A stretch of DNA of 64,000 nt from Ceratopteris richardii (GCA_020310875.1 CM035416.1:74263983-74327982), one strand, 5' to 3'. Counted from the stretch's first letter, positions 23,361-35,106 are shown. Made by a program: numbers and translations. Notes: generated from the sequence alone by a model not told the origin.

Positions 23361-24193
23361 TCAAAGGCTTAGGGAGCCATACTTGCAAGAGTCTTTTTGG
23401 TTCGGATTTCGGTGAAGCTTAATTCTTGTCCTCCTTTTTCTCCTCATGAGTTGGTGTTGAGGTTTCCGATCTCTGCACTTGATCCTTGCATACCCATCTG
23501 AATCTGACCTTTCTTGGATGTGAGTATTTGATTGTGTTTTTCCAAATTGGTGATCCCTCAGATTATTGGTTTCCTTGGTGTCTGGCCGTTCACCAATTGA
23601 ATAGGGTGAATTCACTTCTTCCTTGGACATGTTAGGGTTTGAACTTTCCGCTTCTTCCAAACTTGCTTCTGAGGGATTGTGGTTGGAAGCATGTTCTAAG
23701 TGCTCTTCTTGGAGTTCTTCTGCACTTTCAATGGCTTCCGGTTTCGGTGAGGGCTTCTCCCCTAATAGTTTAAAAACTTCCTTGTGTCCTATCTTGGCTG
23801 AAATATAGCCTTGCGCCAGGTGGATGCTTACTTCATTCTCAATGATCCAATCCTATCCTAGAATCAAGTCTTCTATTAAGTCTTCATCCTTGCACACTAA
23901 GACTCGTTCCATGGAGAAATTTCCTAGGTGGAGGGATACATTAGTTTCTCCCATGCATTCTATGATTTGACCTCCTATACCTATCATATGAGCTTTCGTG
24001 GGAGTCATAATCGCTTGAAGACCTCGGATGACCGCATTTCGTATGCAACTGAGTCCTGCTCCTGAGTCTATCAAGGCATCTATTAATTTGTATTTTGTCT
24101 TGCCAATCCCTAGGTTTAGGTAGGGTTGTGACCTGTGGGCATTAGTCGTTTCAGACTTATGGACTTGGTAATTATCCATAGGGATGGTCTCTT
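23361..24193 (-). pseudogene. Second aspartic-protease domain (PR2) of gypsy-A
   Basis: The segment near 24046-24075 encodes ALIDSGAGLSC, a retropepsin active site. About 60 residues later comes the paired EDLILG motif typical of the second half of the protease fold. The next codon is a TAG where gypsy-C has glutamine (LILGQDW). Removing the solo LTR at 24194-24985 with one copy of its ctctt duplication restores one open frame from the integrase C-terminus into this domain, so PR2 is part of the pol polyprotein. A typical element has one protease, upstream of RT, and gypsy-A has that one too (28763-29359). A charged, low-complexity tail follows to 23361. Confidence 0.8.
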
Positions 24194-24985
24194 TGTTGGA
24201 GAATTCCTCTCCTAATTGCAGCGGAAAGTGTAGAAGACCTTCTCAGGATCAAGATTCTTGCCAACAGCTGAACCTTCAAATGAAAACTGGTACCAATTGA
24301 AAAATGCAATGAACTTGAAACTTTCTTCACTCAAACTAGACACATATAGCTTTAAAATGAGCTATCAAACACTCAATTTGGAGTAGATTTTGGTTGGCAA
24401 CTCGTTGATACAAAATAGGCTACCTGTCCACTCAATTAGGCTGAAAACTAAACTTCACTAAAAACTGAATAACTCATAGAGCATAACGAATTTCATAAAA
24501 ATGTTTTAGATAGAGGAATTACTCGAGATAAGCTTTCGAACGAATGTTTAAACACTAAAATTGGATACATATATTTGGAGATATGACTCTCACAAGTAGA
24601 CTACCCAGAAATGGGTGTGCGGCTGGACATACTCTATGAGAGTGAATTGAACAAAATGACTCAAACCAAATGAACTAGCTACAAGGGGACTTCCACGCCT
24701 TCTTCCTCTTTCCTTGAGTGTCCTTCCTTGCCTCTTTTATAGCCAAGTGACCAAAAACTCTCATGATGAGTTTGAGAGCTCTTGTCCATCATTTCTCCAC
24801 TACTTTGGACAACCACTCCTCTTACAATTCAGTTTTTGGATTTGATTCTCTTTTGAATGATTCTCTTTTGGCCTCCACTACTTGCTGAAGTAAATGCTTC
24901 TATTTTTCATTTTTGTATTTTCCTTCTACTTGAAGAAAATCCTTTTTTCAAAAATATATACGAGCTTACTTCTTTATTTTCAACA
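24194..24985 (-). mobile_element. Solo LTR inserted between integrase and PR2
   Basis: The 792-bp unit begins tgttgg and ends caaca. It is flanked by ctctt on both sides (24189-24193 and 24986-24990), and no interior belongs to it. A TATA-like ctataaaag lies on the minus strand near 24731-24745. It is unlike the other LTRs in the window. It would have arisen by recombination between two LTRs of an element that had inserted here. Confidence 0.88.
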
Positions 24986-26016
24986 CTCTTCTCCTTGGAG
25001 ATACCATTCATCTCTTTGCCTAATCCACTCTTTCCGTTTCTTAATACATTCCAAGGCTTCTTGCCGTGCCTCTTGTCTAATCCGTTCTTCCTCTTTCTTC
25101 CTATTTTGCGCACCTATGAGACGTGCTAGCATGTGATCCGTCAATGGCTCCATGAACCGCTTCACTCTACATCCACTTATGTAATTAGGAAGAATGTCTC
25201 CATCCAGAGTGGCTAGATTAACTGCTCCACTAGTAGAGATCCTATTAATGATTAGAGGTCCATATCCGCGTTTTTGTAACTTTTTGGCATGTTGCTTTAA
25301 GGTGTAGACTAGGACTAGGTCTCCTTCTTTTAGTCCTTTGTCTTTTATGTGAGCATCATAGTATGCCTTTTGCCTTCTCTTAGCTGCATAAATTCTTGCA
25401 ACAGCCTGTAACCGAGTTTCATGCAACTTCTCCATTCGATCTAGTTGTTGGGATAATTCATGCCCTGTCCATTCATACTGTTGGGCTACTCTCAAAGTGG
25501 GTATCAAAAAATCAATTGGTAGGATTGCGTTCTGTCCGTATACTAGATTGAATGGGGTAGTTCCAATGGCAGTCTTGTACGTGACTCGAAAGCCAATTGT
25601 TTGTCCCAGTCAGACCTCCCATTATTGACAATCTTTGTCAATACTGTGCATAACACCTTATTGGAACTTTCTGCTTGACCATTGGCTTGGGGATGGTATG
25701 GGGCTGGTTTTTTATGGAGCACTAGAAATTCATTCATTAGGGACTTTGTCACCTCATTAATGAAGTGCGTTCCTCGGTCACTCACAATCTCAATTGGTAA
25801 TCTGAAATGAGTGAATATACGCTCAAAAAGAAACTTAGCAATGGTTTGAGCATCGTTCCTTCTAGTAGCCTTTGCCTCTACCCATTTTGTCAAGTAATCG
25901 ATGGCTACTATGATATATTCGGCATGTGACCCTTTGGCCGGTGGGTTAATGGGACTTATGAAGTCAATACCCCATTTAGAAAATGCTCTGGTGCACACCA
26001 TAGGTCTCAATGGCAT
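24986..26016 (-). pseudogene. Integrase core and GPY/F module of gypsy-A
   Basis: The D,D-35-E catalytic residues are visible in GIDF (first Asp), SDRGTHF (second Asp) and ANGQAESSNK (Glu). Downstream, KGLKEGDLVLVYTLKQH and KRGYGPLIINRI are the GPY/F module of Ty3/gypsy integrases. A frameshift near 25543-25507 separates core from C-terminal part. There is no chromodomain after GPY/F. Instead the frame leads, across the solo LTR, into PR2. Integrase would insert the cDNA into host chromatin. Confidence 0.88.
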
Positions 26017-26651
26017 TCATCTCTCCGTATTGGGTATTTTGCCCTTTGGCATGTCTCGCAACTTTGTACATATGTCTCAACATCCATATGTAAAGTTGGA
26101 CACCACAAGCCCCCGAAGAGGATCATTTTTAGGGTTCTCTCGGTCGAAAAATGACCTCCTCCCGCACCTGCGTGTGCCATCTCTAATATGGGTAAATATT
26201 CTCCTTCATGCACACATAGCCGTAATCGGTTATCTTTTCCTCTCTTAAACAAGTTTTTTCCTATGAGTACATAATCCTTGCTCATTTCTTCTAGGGATCG
26301 TTTTCTTGCTAAGCTAACTCCTTCCTCATGTTCTCTCGTCTTTAGGAAGTTGACCAATGTTTTGCTCCAATTGGGTGCTATCGTTGAGAAAGGAATGGAT
26401 GAATGATCCTCCGGAATCGTTTCTTGACATTCTGCGCAGTTACTCACATAGTCATGGACATCCTTAGGCAAGTCAGGCCAGTATACTCCCAATCGCTTTA
26501 ACTCCCTAATCGTTCCATGAGTTCCTTTGTGTGTCCTCAATTTGTTCACGTGTGCTTGTTCAATCAGTTTCAATTGTTCGTCTTCCTCAGCACATCTGAA
26601 CAATACACCATTGGGTTCCTTATAATACACACTTCCCGCAATAATATGCAA
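26007..26651 (-). pseudogene. Two tandem HHCC zinc-finger domains before integrase (gypsy-A)
   Basis: One open frame contains two complete integrase-type N-terminal fingers. The first, about 26423-26555, has two His around KGTHGTI and ends CAEC. The second, about 26045-26177, has AHAGAGGGHFS and ends CETC. Each includes the usual YWP or LWCP plus DV..YV..C..C pattern. About 70 residues lie between them. Gypsy integrases normally have one such finger. The same doubling occurs in gypsy-C. Confidence 0.82.
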
Positions 26652-27511
26652 ATTCCTTGACTGTAGAATCTCCTTTTTACTCTCTTATTGATTGAGTGTT
26701 GTGGGCCATGAGTGAGTATCAGAATTAGTTTCTCTGCCCACTTTGGACACACTTCCAAATTAAACAAATAAGTGTCGGGCAGATCATCGGGTACTCCACT
26801 TGGTGGTTCTCTGTGTGTTAACCTAGAAAGGTAATCTGCTCTTACATGGGTATTTCCCTTTTTCACTATCACTTCAAAGTCAAACTCCATCAATAGTAGA
26901 AACCATCTTACCAATCTTCCCATGTTACAAGGCTTATTGACTAGGTACAATAAAGCCTGATGGTCTATGAAGAACTTGAATTTGTTGGTTAAGAGATAGT
27001 GTCTAAATTTCTTCACTGCATAGACCATTCCTAATCCCTCTTGCTCCGTAGTTGTATAGTTCCTCTCAGCTTGATTCAGTTGTCTACTCGCATAGGCAAT
27101 TGGGTGATCTAACTTTCCTTCATCTACTGGTTGGGCTAAGATATATCTTATTGCGTAATTAGAAGTGTCCACATGAATATGAAATGTCTTGTTCCAATTT
27201 GGTGTTTTCAGAATTGGAGTTGTGCTAAGCCGCTTCTTTAACTCATTGAATTCCTTCTCACATTCCTTTATCCATGTGAGTTGGGTTAAGAGTCCATACA
27301 AGGGTTTGGCAATTCTGGCATACATGTGGATAAATCGACGGTAATATCCACAATGCCCCATAAATGCTTGCACCTCTTTCGCATTCTTTGGCCTAGGAAG
27401 GTCTAAAATGACCTTAGTCTTGTCTTCATCTGTGGATATTCCATTTCTAGAGACTATGTGTCCTAAGATCTTCCCTTGTCTTACCATGAAGACACACTTC
27501 TCTGGGTTCAA
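26570..27511 (-). pseudogene. RT C-terminal end and RNase H of gypsy-A
   Basis: NPEKCVFMVRQGKILGHIVS and the following GHCGYYRRFI block are the RT connection. RNase H carries its acidic residues in HVDTSNYA (Asp), TTTEQEG (Glu), FFIDHQAL (Asp) and RADYLSRL (Asp). No second, archaeal-type RNase H domain follows, so this is not a Tat-type dual-RNase H element. The open frame of 313 codons is fairly intact. Confidence 0.9.
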
Positions 27512-27523
27512 GCAGACTCTGTA

Positions 27524-28116
27524 CTATCTGCATTTATTAAATATCTTCCGCAATTCAGGAATGTGGTCTCGTCTTTGATTTGAATATGTACATAAATCAT
27601 CTACATACACTTCCATGCTCTTCTTCAGGAATTCTTTGAAAACATGACACATCAATCGTTGGAAAGTAGCAAGCGCATTAGTGAGTCCAAAAGGCATCAC
27701 TCGGAAAGCATAGACTCCCCATTCAGTTGCGAATGCAGTCTTATGTTGATCCTCAATAGCAATAGCTACTTGGTTGTATCCAGAGAATCCATCTAAGAAG
27801 CTATAGACTTCTTTTCTTGCAACTCTTTCCAATAGATGGTCAGTGATGGATAATGGGTAGCTGTTACGTATGGTGGCTGCATTGACCTTTTTCAAGTTAA
27901 TGCACACTCTCAGTTTTCATTCTTCTTAGGTACAACTACTAATGGCAAAACCCACTCGGTGTGTTCTATTTCATATATGAATCTTGCCACTAGTAGCTTG
28001 TCTATTTCTTCCTTAATTTTAGCCGCATAGACCTCATTGTATGTATAAGGGCATTGTTTAGAGGGTTTGGCCTCAGCCATCATTGGTATTCTATGAGAGC
28101 AAATCAAGGGTTCCAC
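27524..28116 (-). pseudogene. Reverse transcriptase of gypsy-A
   Basis: Fingers and palm are recognisable by KEEIDKLL, SFLDGFSGYNQ, VMPFGLTNA and the catalytic VYVDDLCTYSN. A frameshift near 27908 and a break near 27520 split the frame. Upstream the frame reads GVEPLICSHRIPM, matching VDPDICSHRIPM of gypsy-C. It makes cDNA from the element RNA, primed by tRNA-Asp. Confidence 0.9.
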
Positions 28117-28246
28117 ACCCTTGAGATCCTATGTCCACGCTATACATCTCGATATTCCCGGATCAATTGTATTAATTCTTCTTCCTCCTCAATTGACACA
28201 TCTTTACCTATGTATGTACATCTTTCTTCTCCATCTTCCACTGTTA

Positions 28247-28741
28247 CTATGATCTTTTTTGTTTGTTCTTTGTTGTCGTACACTTCTCCTTCTTGAGCCT
28301 CTCTCTTAGGCATTTGGATGGTATCTTTCTCTCTTCTACTTCGTATCTTTTAAAATGCTCCAAAACCTCAAAAAGATCTGGATTTGGTCCAATTTTACTC
28401 ATTCTTTCCTCTTGCTCTTGTACTATGGGGGCGGCTTCTATTGCCAAGATCTTGGTCGGTTCCTGCTTCTCTTTGGTTCGAACGGTGTCTAGATAGTTCT
28501 CTTCTGAATCGAATTCTGGTTCCATTTCTATACTCTCATATTCCTCTTTCCACTCTTTTTCTAAGATTTCCCCTGCTTCTACTTCTTGAAGGACAACCAT
28601 GTACAAATTTACATCATAGCCTTCCTCGTCTATGCACTCGTTCATAGCTAGGACTTCCTCATTCACACATACATCTAAGGTTGCTAAGATTTCCATCCAT
28701 CCATGCAGTTCAAAGGTTTCATCAGGAAAGATTTGAGGCAT
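28247..28741 (-). pseudogene. Acidic linker between first protease and RT (gypsy-A)
   Basis: This 164-codon open frame is dominated by Glu and Asp and has no domain I recognise. A corresponding acidic segment lies at 49296-49838 in gypsy-C, with a shared element of type ESLFEVLENFKKYEIEDRRI. Its length and charge are unusual for a protease-RT spacer. Confidence 0.65.
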
Positions 28742-28762
28742 GTACCGTGGGTCCTCTACCGG

Positions 28763-29359
28763 TCAATAATTAGGATGCCCTATTGGCCATAGCTGTCTTT
28801 TATTGTCCTCCTTCTTGGCTTCCTTACACATCCATAACTGGGCGTCCTCATACTTCCAAGATTGATCGCTTGATCCAACACTATGAATAGATAGGTCATC
28901 TTCCTCCTTGTGTATGGGATTCCATTGTAGTGGAGGGACATCTCGATATGCAAATGTATGAAAGTTTATCTTGATGGTATTTTCTTGATGTTGCAGGTAT
29001 AATGAATCTCTTCCCCAGTCTTGCACTACCCGCATTTGTCTCATGAAAGGTTGTCCTAATATCATTTCATAATTGTTAGCCTTTTCGAACTTGCAAATGG
29101 CTAATGTGTGTTCAAATTCAACTCCACAGGTGGTTAATTTGATCCTTTCTAATATTCCTAAAGGTTTCTCCACATGACCGTCTACTAATTGGAGCTTCAT
29201 GCGTGTGGGCCGTAAGGCAAGCTTTCCCCATTTTTCCCAAATTCCCTTGGTGGCGATTCCTACTCCTACTCCTGTGTCTAGTATGGCCTTGGTCATGTAC
29301 CCATTGTAAGTGACAGGTAAACACGTATTACCTTCATCTCCTTCACTAAATTCTCCCAC
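28763..29359 (-). pseudogene. First aspartic protease (PR1) of gypsy-A
   Basis: MTKAILDTGVGVGIA holds the DTG active site, and MILGQPFMR is the later half-site motif. The domain is in the usual place between gag and RT, and about 198 codons are open. It would process the polyprotein. Compared with gypsy-C PR1, the catalytic Asp is kept here. Confidence 0.85.
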
Positions 29360-30378
29360 CTTATCAACTGGAGTTTGTATCTTAGATGAGTTTTCTTTTC
29401 CCTTGTTTTCCTTTTCATCCTTCTCTTGCCCTAATTCCAGTTGACTCGCTAATTGTTCCCATATTTATGGTTTAACTCGAAGTAATTCTTCCACAATCAG
29501 TTTGCATTGTACTTTTGTCTTCTTAAGTTCCGTTAGATTGTGTGAATTCTTTTCTAAGTTTCCTTTTCCTTTTCCATGTACTATGGGTGTTCGGATTATC
29601 ATAGATTCCTTCTTGTATTCTCCCATGTAATTTGGTAAGGTTGAAATGCTCTGAGCTTCTTCTCAGTCTAGTCTTGATACTTCCTCATATACTTCTTCCA
29701 TGTTGGGGTTTGGTTGATAAACTTCTACATCTAATTCCTCAAAGGGAGGCTTAGTCACTCCATTTTTCTTCCATTGTTCTTCTCGGATTCTATTCCATAA
29801 TTCCTTTGGCCAATCAACTTCTAAGTCGGGTATTGTTGACATGGGTTCGTCCTGGGTTCTCACTCGTTCACACTTGTCATCCTTCTCTTTAAGTTCTTTA
29901 TCCTTGGCTTTGACACACTCCTTGTATTGCTCCTCTACTATCCTTGTCTCTGGAAGGGCTGGGATAGTCTTTTCTAGGGTTGCTTGTGCTACCTCTATAA
30001 GTTTTTTACATATCGCGAGTCTCTCTTTTTCTAATTCTCCTTGTAGGTACAGCTTGTCATGTTGTTCCACATTTGGTCCAGTCTTAATTCTAGCTTGGTA
30101 AGCTTTCAACCACATGTCTAAGTCGTCCGGCTTTGGGTCAGCTAGAATTGATCCTAGTTTCTCTGCTTCTCGGATAAGCGGTGGAATGGAAACCTCTTCC
30201 CGAATCTCTTGTTCTTTGTGCTCTTTCTTACTTCTAGTTTGTTTCTTATTGTCTTGACTCTTGTTTTTTATCCATTTATCTTTGAGCTTCTCTCTTCTTT
30301 CCTTCCATTTTTGTGCTTTTATGTTCTGGGCATTCTCAGGGGAATCCTCTGAATCTTCTACTATTTGAATTTTGGGAC
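29360..30378 (-). pseudogene. Gag C-terminal extension and linker of gypsy-A
   Basis: The 29663-30115 frame and flanking short frames are highly charged (Lys/Glu-rich) and probably coiled coil. The matching part of gypsy-C is 50461-51600. In-frame stops at about 29472 and 29662 and breaks near 30120-30370 show decay. No catalytic motif is present. Confidence 0.6.
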
Positions 30379-31206
30379 TTACTGTTCTATTGTTTCATGT
30401 TCCCGTTCCGATTGTTTTCCTTTCTGTTCTTTCGTTTGGGCTCTTGTAATGGCCTTTAAGGGCACGGTGTATTCCTTATCGCCTCCAGGTGCTTCTATCA
30501 CTTCAATTACATTAATTGGTGCAGTATCTTGGACTTTGGTTGGATTCCTAGGACAATCTCTGAAAAGATGTTCCTTTTCGCAATCATTACAGTATCCTTC
30601 CCAAGTCCTAGGAGGTGGTGGATTGTAAGGTCGAGGACATTCTCTAATAAAATGGTCTCCTTCGCATCTATAACAAGGTCCTCTCGGCACAGGTGGTCCA
30701 ATAGGTGGTCTTCTGGGTTCTTGTGCTTTAGGTGCAGTATACATTAAAGTTGCTACCTCCGTTCCATAAGCTTGATCATATCCTTCATATCCATAGTATG
30801 CCGAATCATATGCTGGTTCGTATTCTAACATGTTGGCTTCATAAGGATAGTAATCTCCTAGGGGCAGCTCATATCTAGGGTTTGCTGATATTACACTGGT
30901 CATCTTTGAGGCTGGCACTATGGCTCTTTCCAAATTTTCTTCTGGTTGGGCATACTTCACAGGTACCACATGTTGAGGATGTGGAGGTTGTGGTCCTAAC
31001 ACTGGTTGAGGGTTTCCAAATTGTGCTGGTTCATATGGCTTGGAAACTCCTGCTGGTGTTGGGTAGGAATTGTATATGGGCATATCTCTACCTGGCTCTC
31101 TAGGTGGATATCCATATGGTCGATACTGAGGCCGTTGGAGGGGTCGTACCTGCCTGTTGAATGGGAAGTTTTCTGTGGTGTGGTTGGTGTATTTTTGTTG
31201 AAAAGT
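30379..31206 (-). pseudogene. Gag zinc-knuckle region of gypsy-A
   Basis: Two knuckles read CYRCEGDHFIREC and CNDCEKEHLFRDC, both CX2CX3HX4C, one residue shorter than the standard CX2CX4HX4C. A Pro/Tyr/Gln-rich segment precedes them and aligns with the gypsy-C gag from its YTNHTT block onward. The real gag homology stops near 31203 and is replaced by an unrelated repeat cluster, so the N-terminal gag is absent. Gag would package element RNA. Confidence 0.82.
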
Positions 31207-31385
31207 GGACCGCGATACGATACCACTTTGGTAAAGTGCGATCGCGATACCAACCCGGCGATACAATATCACAAGTGGTATCGCGATACCAAGGCTGGTA
31301 ACCGGCGATACGATACTTCGACGACAATCGTGATACAAGGGAATTTTTGGTATCGTGATACCAAAAACTCAACCGATCGCGATAC
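31203..31385. repeat. Cluster of gatac / ggtatc motifs with palindromes
   Basis: About ten gatac units, mostly cgatac or gtgatac, and several ggtatc units lie within 180 bp, including the perfect palindrome ggtatcgcgatacc near 31277-31290. Another gcgatacc occurs at 36662-36671 on the far side of the copia insertion, so the cluster continues into the leader. The copia element inserted into one of these gatac units. Confidence 0.75.
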
Positions 31386-31615
31386 TGTTGGAGTTAGACA
31401 TCTGTGGAAGCACGCGAACAGCACAAGGAAGAAGAAGAAGCTTGGAGCACAAACACACAATAATGAATGTATTACTAGAGAATGAACAAAGATAAGTAGC
31501 CCATTAGGGCAATAGGCGTATATACAAGCCGAGGGAAAAAACCTCCTAAAGAGGGAAAAAAATGTCCCGACGGTCCTAGTGTGTTCACACACATCACTAC
31601 CTAAATATATCAACA
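31386..31615 (-). repeat. 3' LTR of copia-1
   Basis: 230 bp, followed at 31616-31631 by aatcccccctagga, the complement of a polypurine tract. Confidence 0.9.
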
Positions 31616-31656
31616 AATCCCCCCTAGGAGTGATGCGGTGAACAAGGAGCTGGCAC

Positions 31657-33367
31657 TCATGTATAAGGAAGTGCCAAGCTATGTGGAAATCTCTCCACAA
31701 AAGGAAGTAAGCCCAAAGCTTTGTGGAAAGCTTCAAACTTCTCCCTAGACAGAGCCTTCATGAAAAGGTCTGCTATGTTCTCCTGCGTGGGCACATATGC
31801 CAAGCTGATCTCCCCAGCAGAGAACCTCTCCCTGACATAGTGATAATGCACCTCAATGTGCTTAGTGCGAGCATGGAACACGGTTCCTTGCAACTGGCAA
31901 TGCGCTCTGACTGTCAGTGAAGATGGTGGTGGCAGAAGACTGGCCAACACCCAAATCAGCCATAAGGCGTCTGAGCCACACACACTCAACAATCGCTGTG
32001 AAAGCTGCCCTATACTCAGCCTCACAACTGGAAGTGGCCACAGTAGGCTGCTTCTTGCTCAACCAAGATATACATGAGCTACCAAGCATGAAGCAAAAAC
32101 CACTGGTGGACACACGAGTGTCATAGCAACCAGCCCAATCTGAGTCAGAAAAAGCATGCAAATCTGGCGGTAGTGATCCCCCCTTGGGATAAAACAACCC
32201 AAATAGCCGAGTACCACTCAAGTAGCGAAAGATGTGCTTAACCGCCTTCCAATGCGTGACTCGTGGGCAATGCATAAACCTGCTCATCTGTGAGACAACA
32301 AACTGAATATCTGGTCGAGTAATGCATAAATAAATCAAGCATCCAACAGCCTGCTGATAGAGAAGAGCATCAAATGCATCTCCAGCATCATGAAGACTCA
32401 ATTGTAAACTTGTCTCCATAGGAGTAGCAATAGGCTTACAATCTGAAAGGTAAAAACGCTGCAATAATGTGTCAATAAATTTCATTTGACACAAAGCCAT
32501 CCCACCATCAACTTGCATAAACTGAATGCCCAAATAGTGATGCAAATGCCCCAAAATCAGACATCTCAAATGAGTCATGCAAATCAGCCTTAAAATCACC
32601 AATATGCTTCTCAATAGGACCAGTGAGCAACATGTCGTCAACATAGACAACAATGATCAGAAGCACATCATTAGCACGCTTAACATATAAGGTGCTTTCA
32701 GTTCGATTGTTCTCAAAACCATGTGCAACCAGATAGGCATGCATCTTCTCATACCAAGCACGTGGTGCTTGCTTTAAACCATATAATGCCTTCTTTAACC
32801 TGCACACCTGGTTTTCATGCCTTTTCTGCACAAAGCCACGGGGCTGGAAAACATACACTTCTTCATGCAAGTCACCATTCAAAAATGTTGTTTTAATGTC
32901 CAACTGATGTACATTCCAACCATGATGGGCTGCAAGTGCACAAATGCTCTGAACAGTAGTCATACGGCATGTAGGTGCAAAGGTCTCATCAAAATCAATG
33001 CCTCTTTCCTGCGATAACCCTTTGCAACAAGCCTAGCCTTATACATGTCAACTGTACCATCAGGTTTACACTTCAGCTTGTATACCCACTTAGTGCCAAT
33101 GGCCTTCTTGCCAGGAGGCAAGTCACATAAGGACCATGTACCATTCTTCATTATAGCATCATATTCAGATTGCATAGCAGCCATCCAATTTTCTGAATTT
33201 TGTGCTTCATCAAAAGAAACAGGCTCATTCTCATCACAAAGACTAGACGCAGCCATAGCATAGCAATCTGATGCAAAGAAGGCACTATGAGAGCCTGAAC
33301 AAGTACGATATGACAAAGGTGCATCTAATTTGCTATCACGCAAAGTCTGCACCAGCCATTTTGGCAT
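31657..33367 (-). pseudogene. RT and RNase H of copia-1
   Basis: RT hallmarks are KARLVAKGY, FLNGDLHEEVYV, KALYGLKQAPRAWYEK and YVDDMLLTG. RNase H follows with DSDWAGC, SCEAEYRA and TDSQSAL. Frameshifts near 32960, 32510 and 31900 interrupt it. The protein would copy element RNA into cDNA using a tRNA-Met primer. Confidence 0.92.
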
Positions 33368-33420
33368 AGTTTTTGCCTGCTCAATATCAGCTCTCTCATC
33401 AACAAGTGCATCATGTAAAT

Positions 33421-34755
33421 CTACATCAAAAATGGAATGATCTGCATCATCATATGAAACTGCAAAGGCTGAGAAGTTGCCTCATTAGGAACAGCACTAG
33501 ACTGTCCACCTGTAAAAAGAGGCATCAAGGTATCATACATGTCTTTGGAGCTAACAGATGTCTCCTTAGTACATGAAAGCAATGGCTGAATAGCATCTTC
33601 CACAAAGACAACATCACAGCTAACCAGAATGCATTTAGTTTGTGGATGATACAGACAATAGCCTTTACTTTCAGAACTGTACCTAACAAAAATACATTTT
33701 ACTGCCTTATCATCCAATTTTTTGCGATGTTGTTCAGGCACTAATGCATATGCCAAACAACCAAAAACACGCAGATGAGCAACAGATGGCTTGCGGTCAT
33801 GCCAAGCCTCATATGGAGTGATAGACTGCAGCGCTTTAGTGGGACACCTGTTAAGTACATATGCTGCACACATAATAGCCTCAAGCCAGAAACTATGTGG
33901 TAAAGCCTGACTCTTGACCATACACCTCGCCATCTGCATGAGTGACTTGTTCTTCTGTTCAGCAACTCCATTCTGTTGAGGTGTATACGACATTGTACAC
34001 TGGTGTTTTATCCCACGTTCAGCCAGAAATGCATTAAAATCAGAAGGCATATATTCCCCCCGTCGATCAGAACGAAGGGTGTCCATTTTACATGCTGACA
34101 GATTTTCAGCCAAAACCAAAAATTGTTTGAAGCACAAAAACACTTCGGACTTTGCCTTCAATGGATATACCCATGCATGCCTGGAAAAATCATCAATGAA
34201 AGTCACAAAGTAAAGATAGTTTCCAAAAGAACGTGTCTGCATAGGACCACGGACATCACTATGTACAAGCTACAATTTCTGCGTAGCCCGAACTGAATCA
34301 TCTTTTGGAAAGGAGGAACGCTACGTTTTGCCCAAAATACAGCCTTCACGTACATGTTTTCTAGGTGCCTCAAGCTTGGACAAAGAAGACACCATATCAG
34401 ATTTCTGCAGGCATAACAAACTAGCAAAATTCAGATGACCAAAGCGTGCATGCCAAAGCTTTGCATCTGACATAGCCTGAGAATCATGAACTGCACATGC
34501 CGAATCATTCACAGATCTTTCATAGTCTATGAGCTTATACATCCTAGGACATAAAATGCTAGAAGCAATAATAACATCGCCATTTGACAGATCATGAACT
34601 CTACATCTGTCATCAAAAAATTTCACAACCAAGCGAATCTTGGCTAATGCAGAAACTGATAACAGATTCTTCTTGATCCCCGGCACAAATAAAGCATCTG
34701 ACAAGGTGAAAGAACTACCATCAGCAGTAGTCAGAATGATCTTATCAACTCCCAT
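33421..34755 (-). pseudogene. Integrase of copia-1
   Basis: The zinc-binding region has LWHARFGHLN and ends REGCILGKT, where the first Cys of the final pair is replaced by Arg. The core keeps TFIDDFSRHAWVY, DRRGEYMP and PQQNGVAEQKN, with Asp, Asp and Glu in place. Two in-frame stops near 34320 and 34270 lie between them. Confidence 0.9.
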
Positions 34756-35106
34756 AAAAGGATAAGAGGAGTTGTTGGCGCATGTGACAGTATTCCCTGT
34801 AGGGGCAGGCTCGAGTGAAGAGAAGAAACTACGCTACGAGGTAATATGTTTGGTCGCCCCACTGTCAAAGTACCAAACATCTGAGTCCACTACAGACATG
34901 CACTGCTCATGAGAAGATGAGTCAAAACTGCAAATAGTAGTAAATGCCCATTCTTCTTCCTGCACAAGAATAGCAGACTTTGTTTTTAGTGTAAAGGCTT
35001 CTGCAACAACCATTCCAGCCTCCTTTTTCTTTGCCTCTTTTGCAGCCAGTTTTGGACAGTTCTTTATGATATGATCATTCCCTTTACAGTACTTGCAAAA
35101 CAATTT
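34756..35106 (-). pseudogene. Gag zinc knuckle and protease start of copia-1
   Basis: CKYCKGNDHIIKNC is a standard CX2CX4HX4C knuckle, in contrast to the gypsy family here. WYFDSGATKHITS is the copia protease active site with DSG. Confidence 0.88.

Noticed and set aside
26570-27511. Dual RNase H (Tat-type) architecture
   Set aside because: Only one set of acidic RNase H residues is present. The region after it holds a zinc finger instead.
31203-31385. CRISPR-like repeat array
   Set aside because: Repeats are 5-14 bp, irregularly spaced and in a plant retrotransposon.
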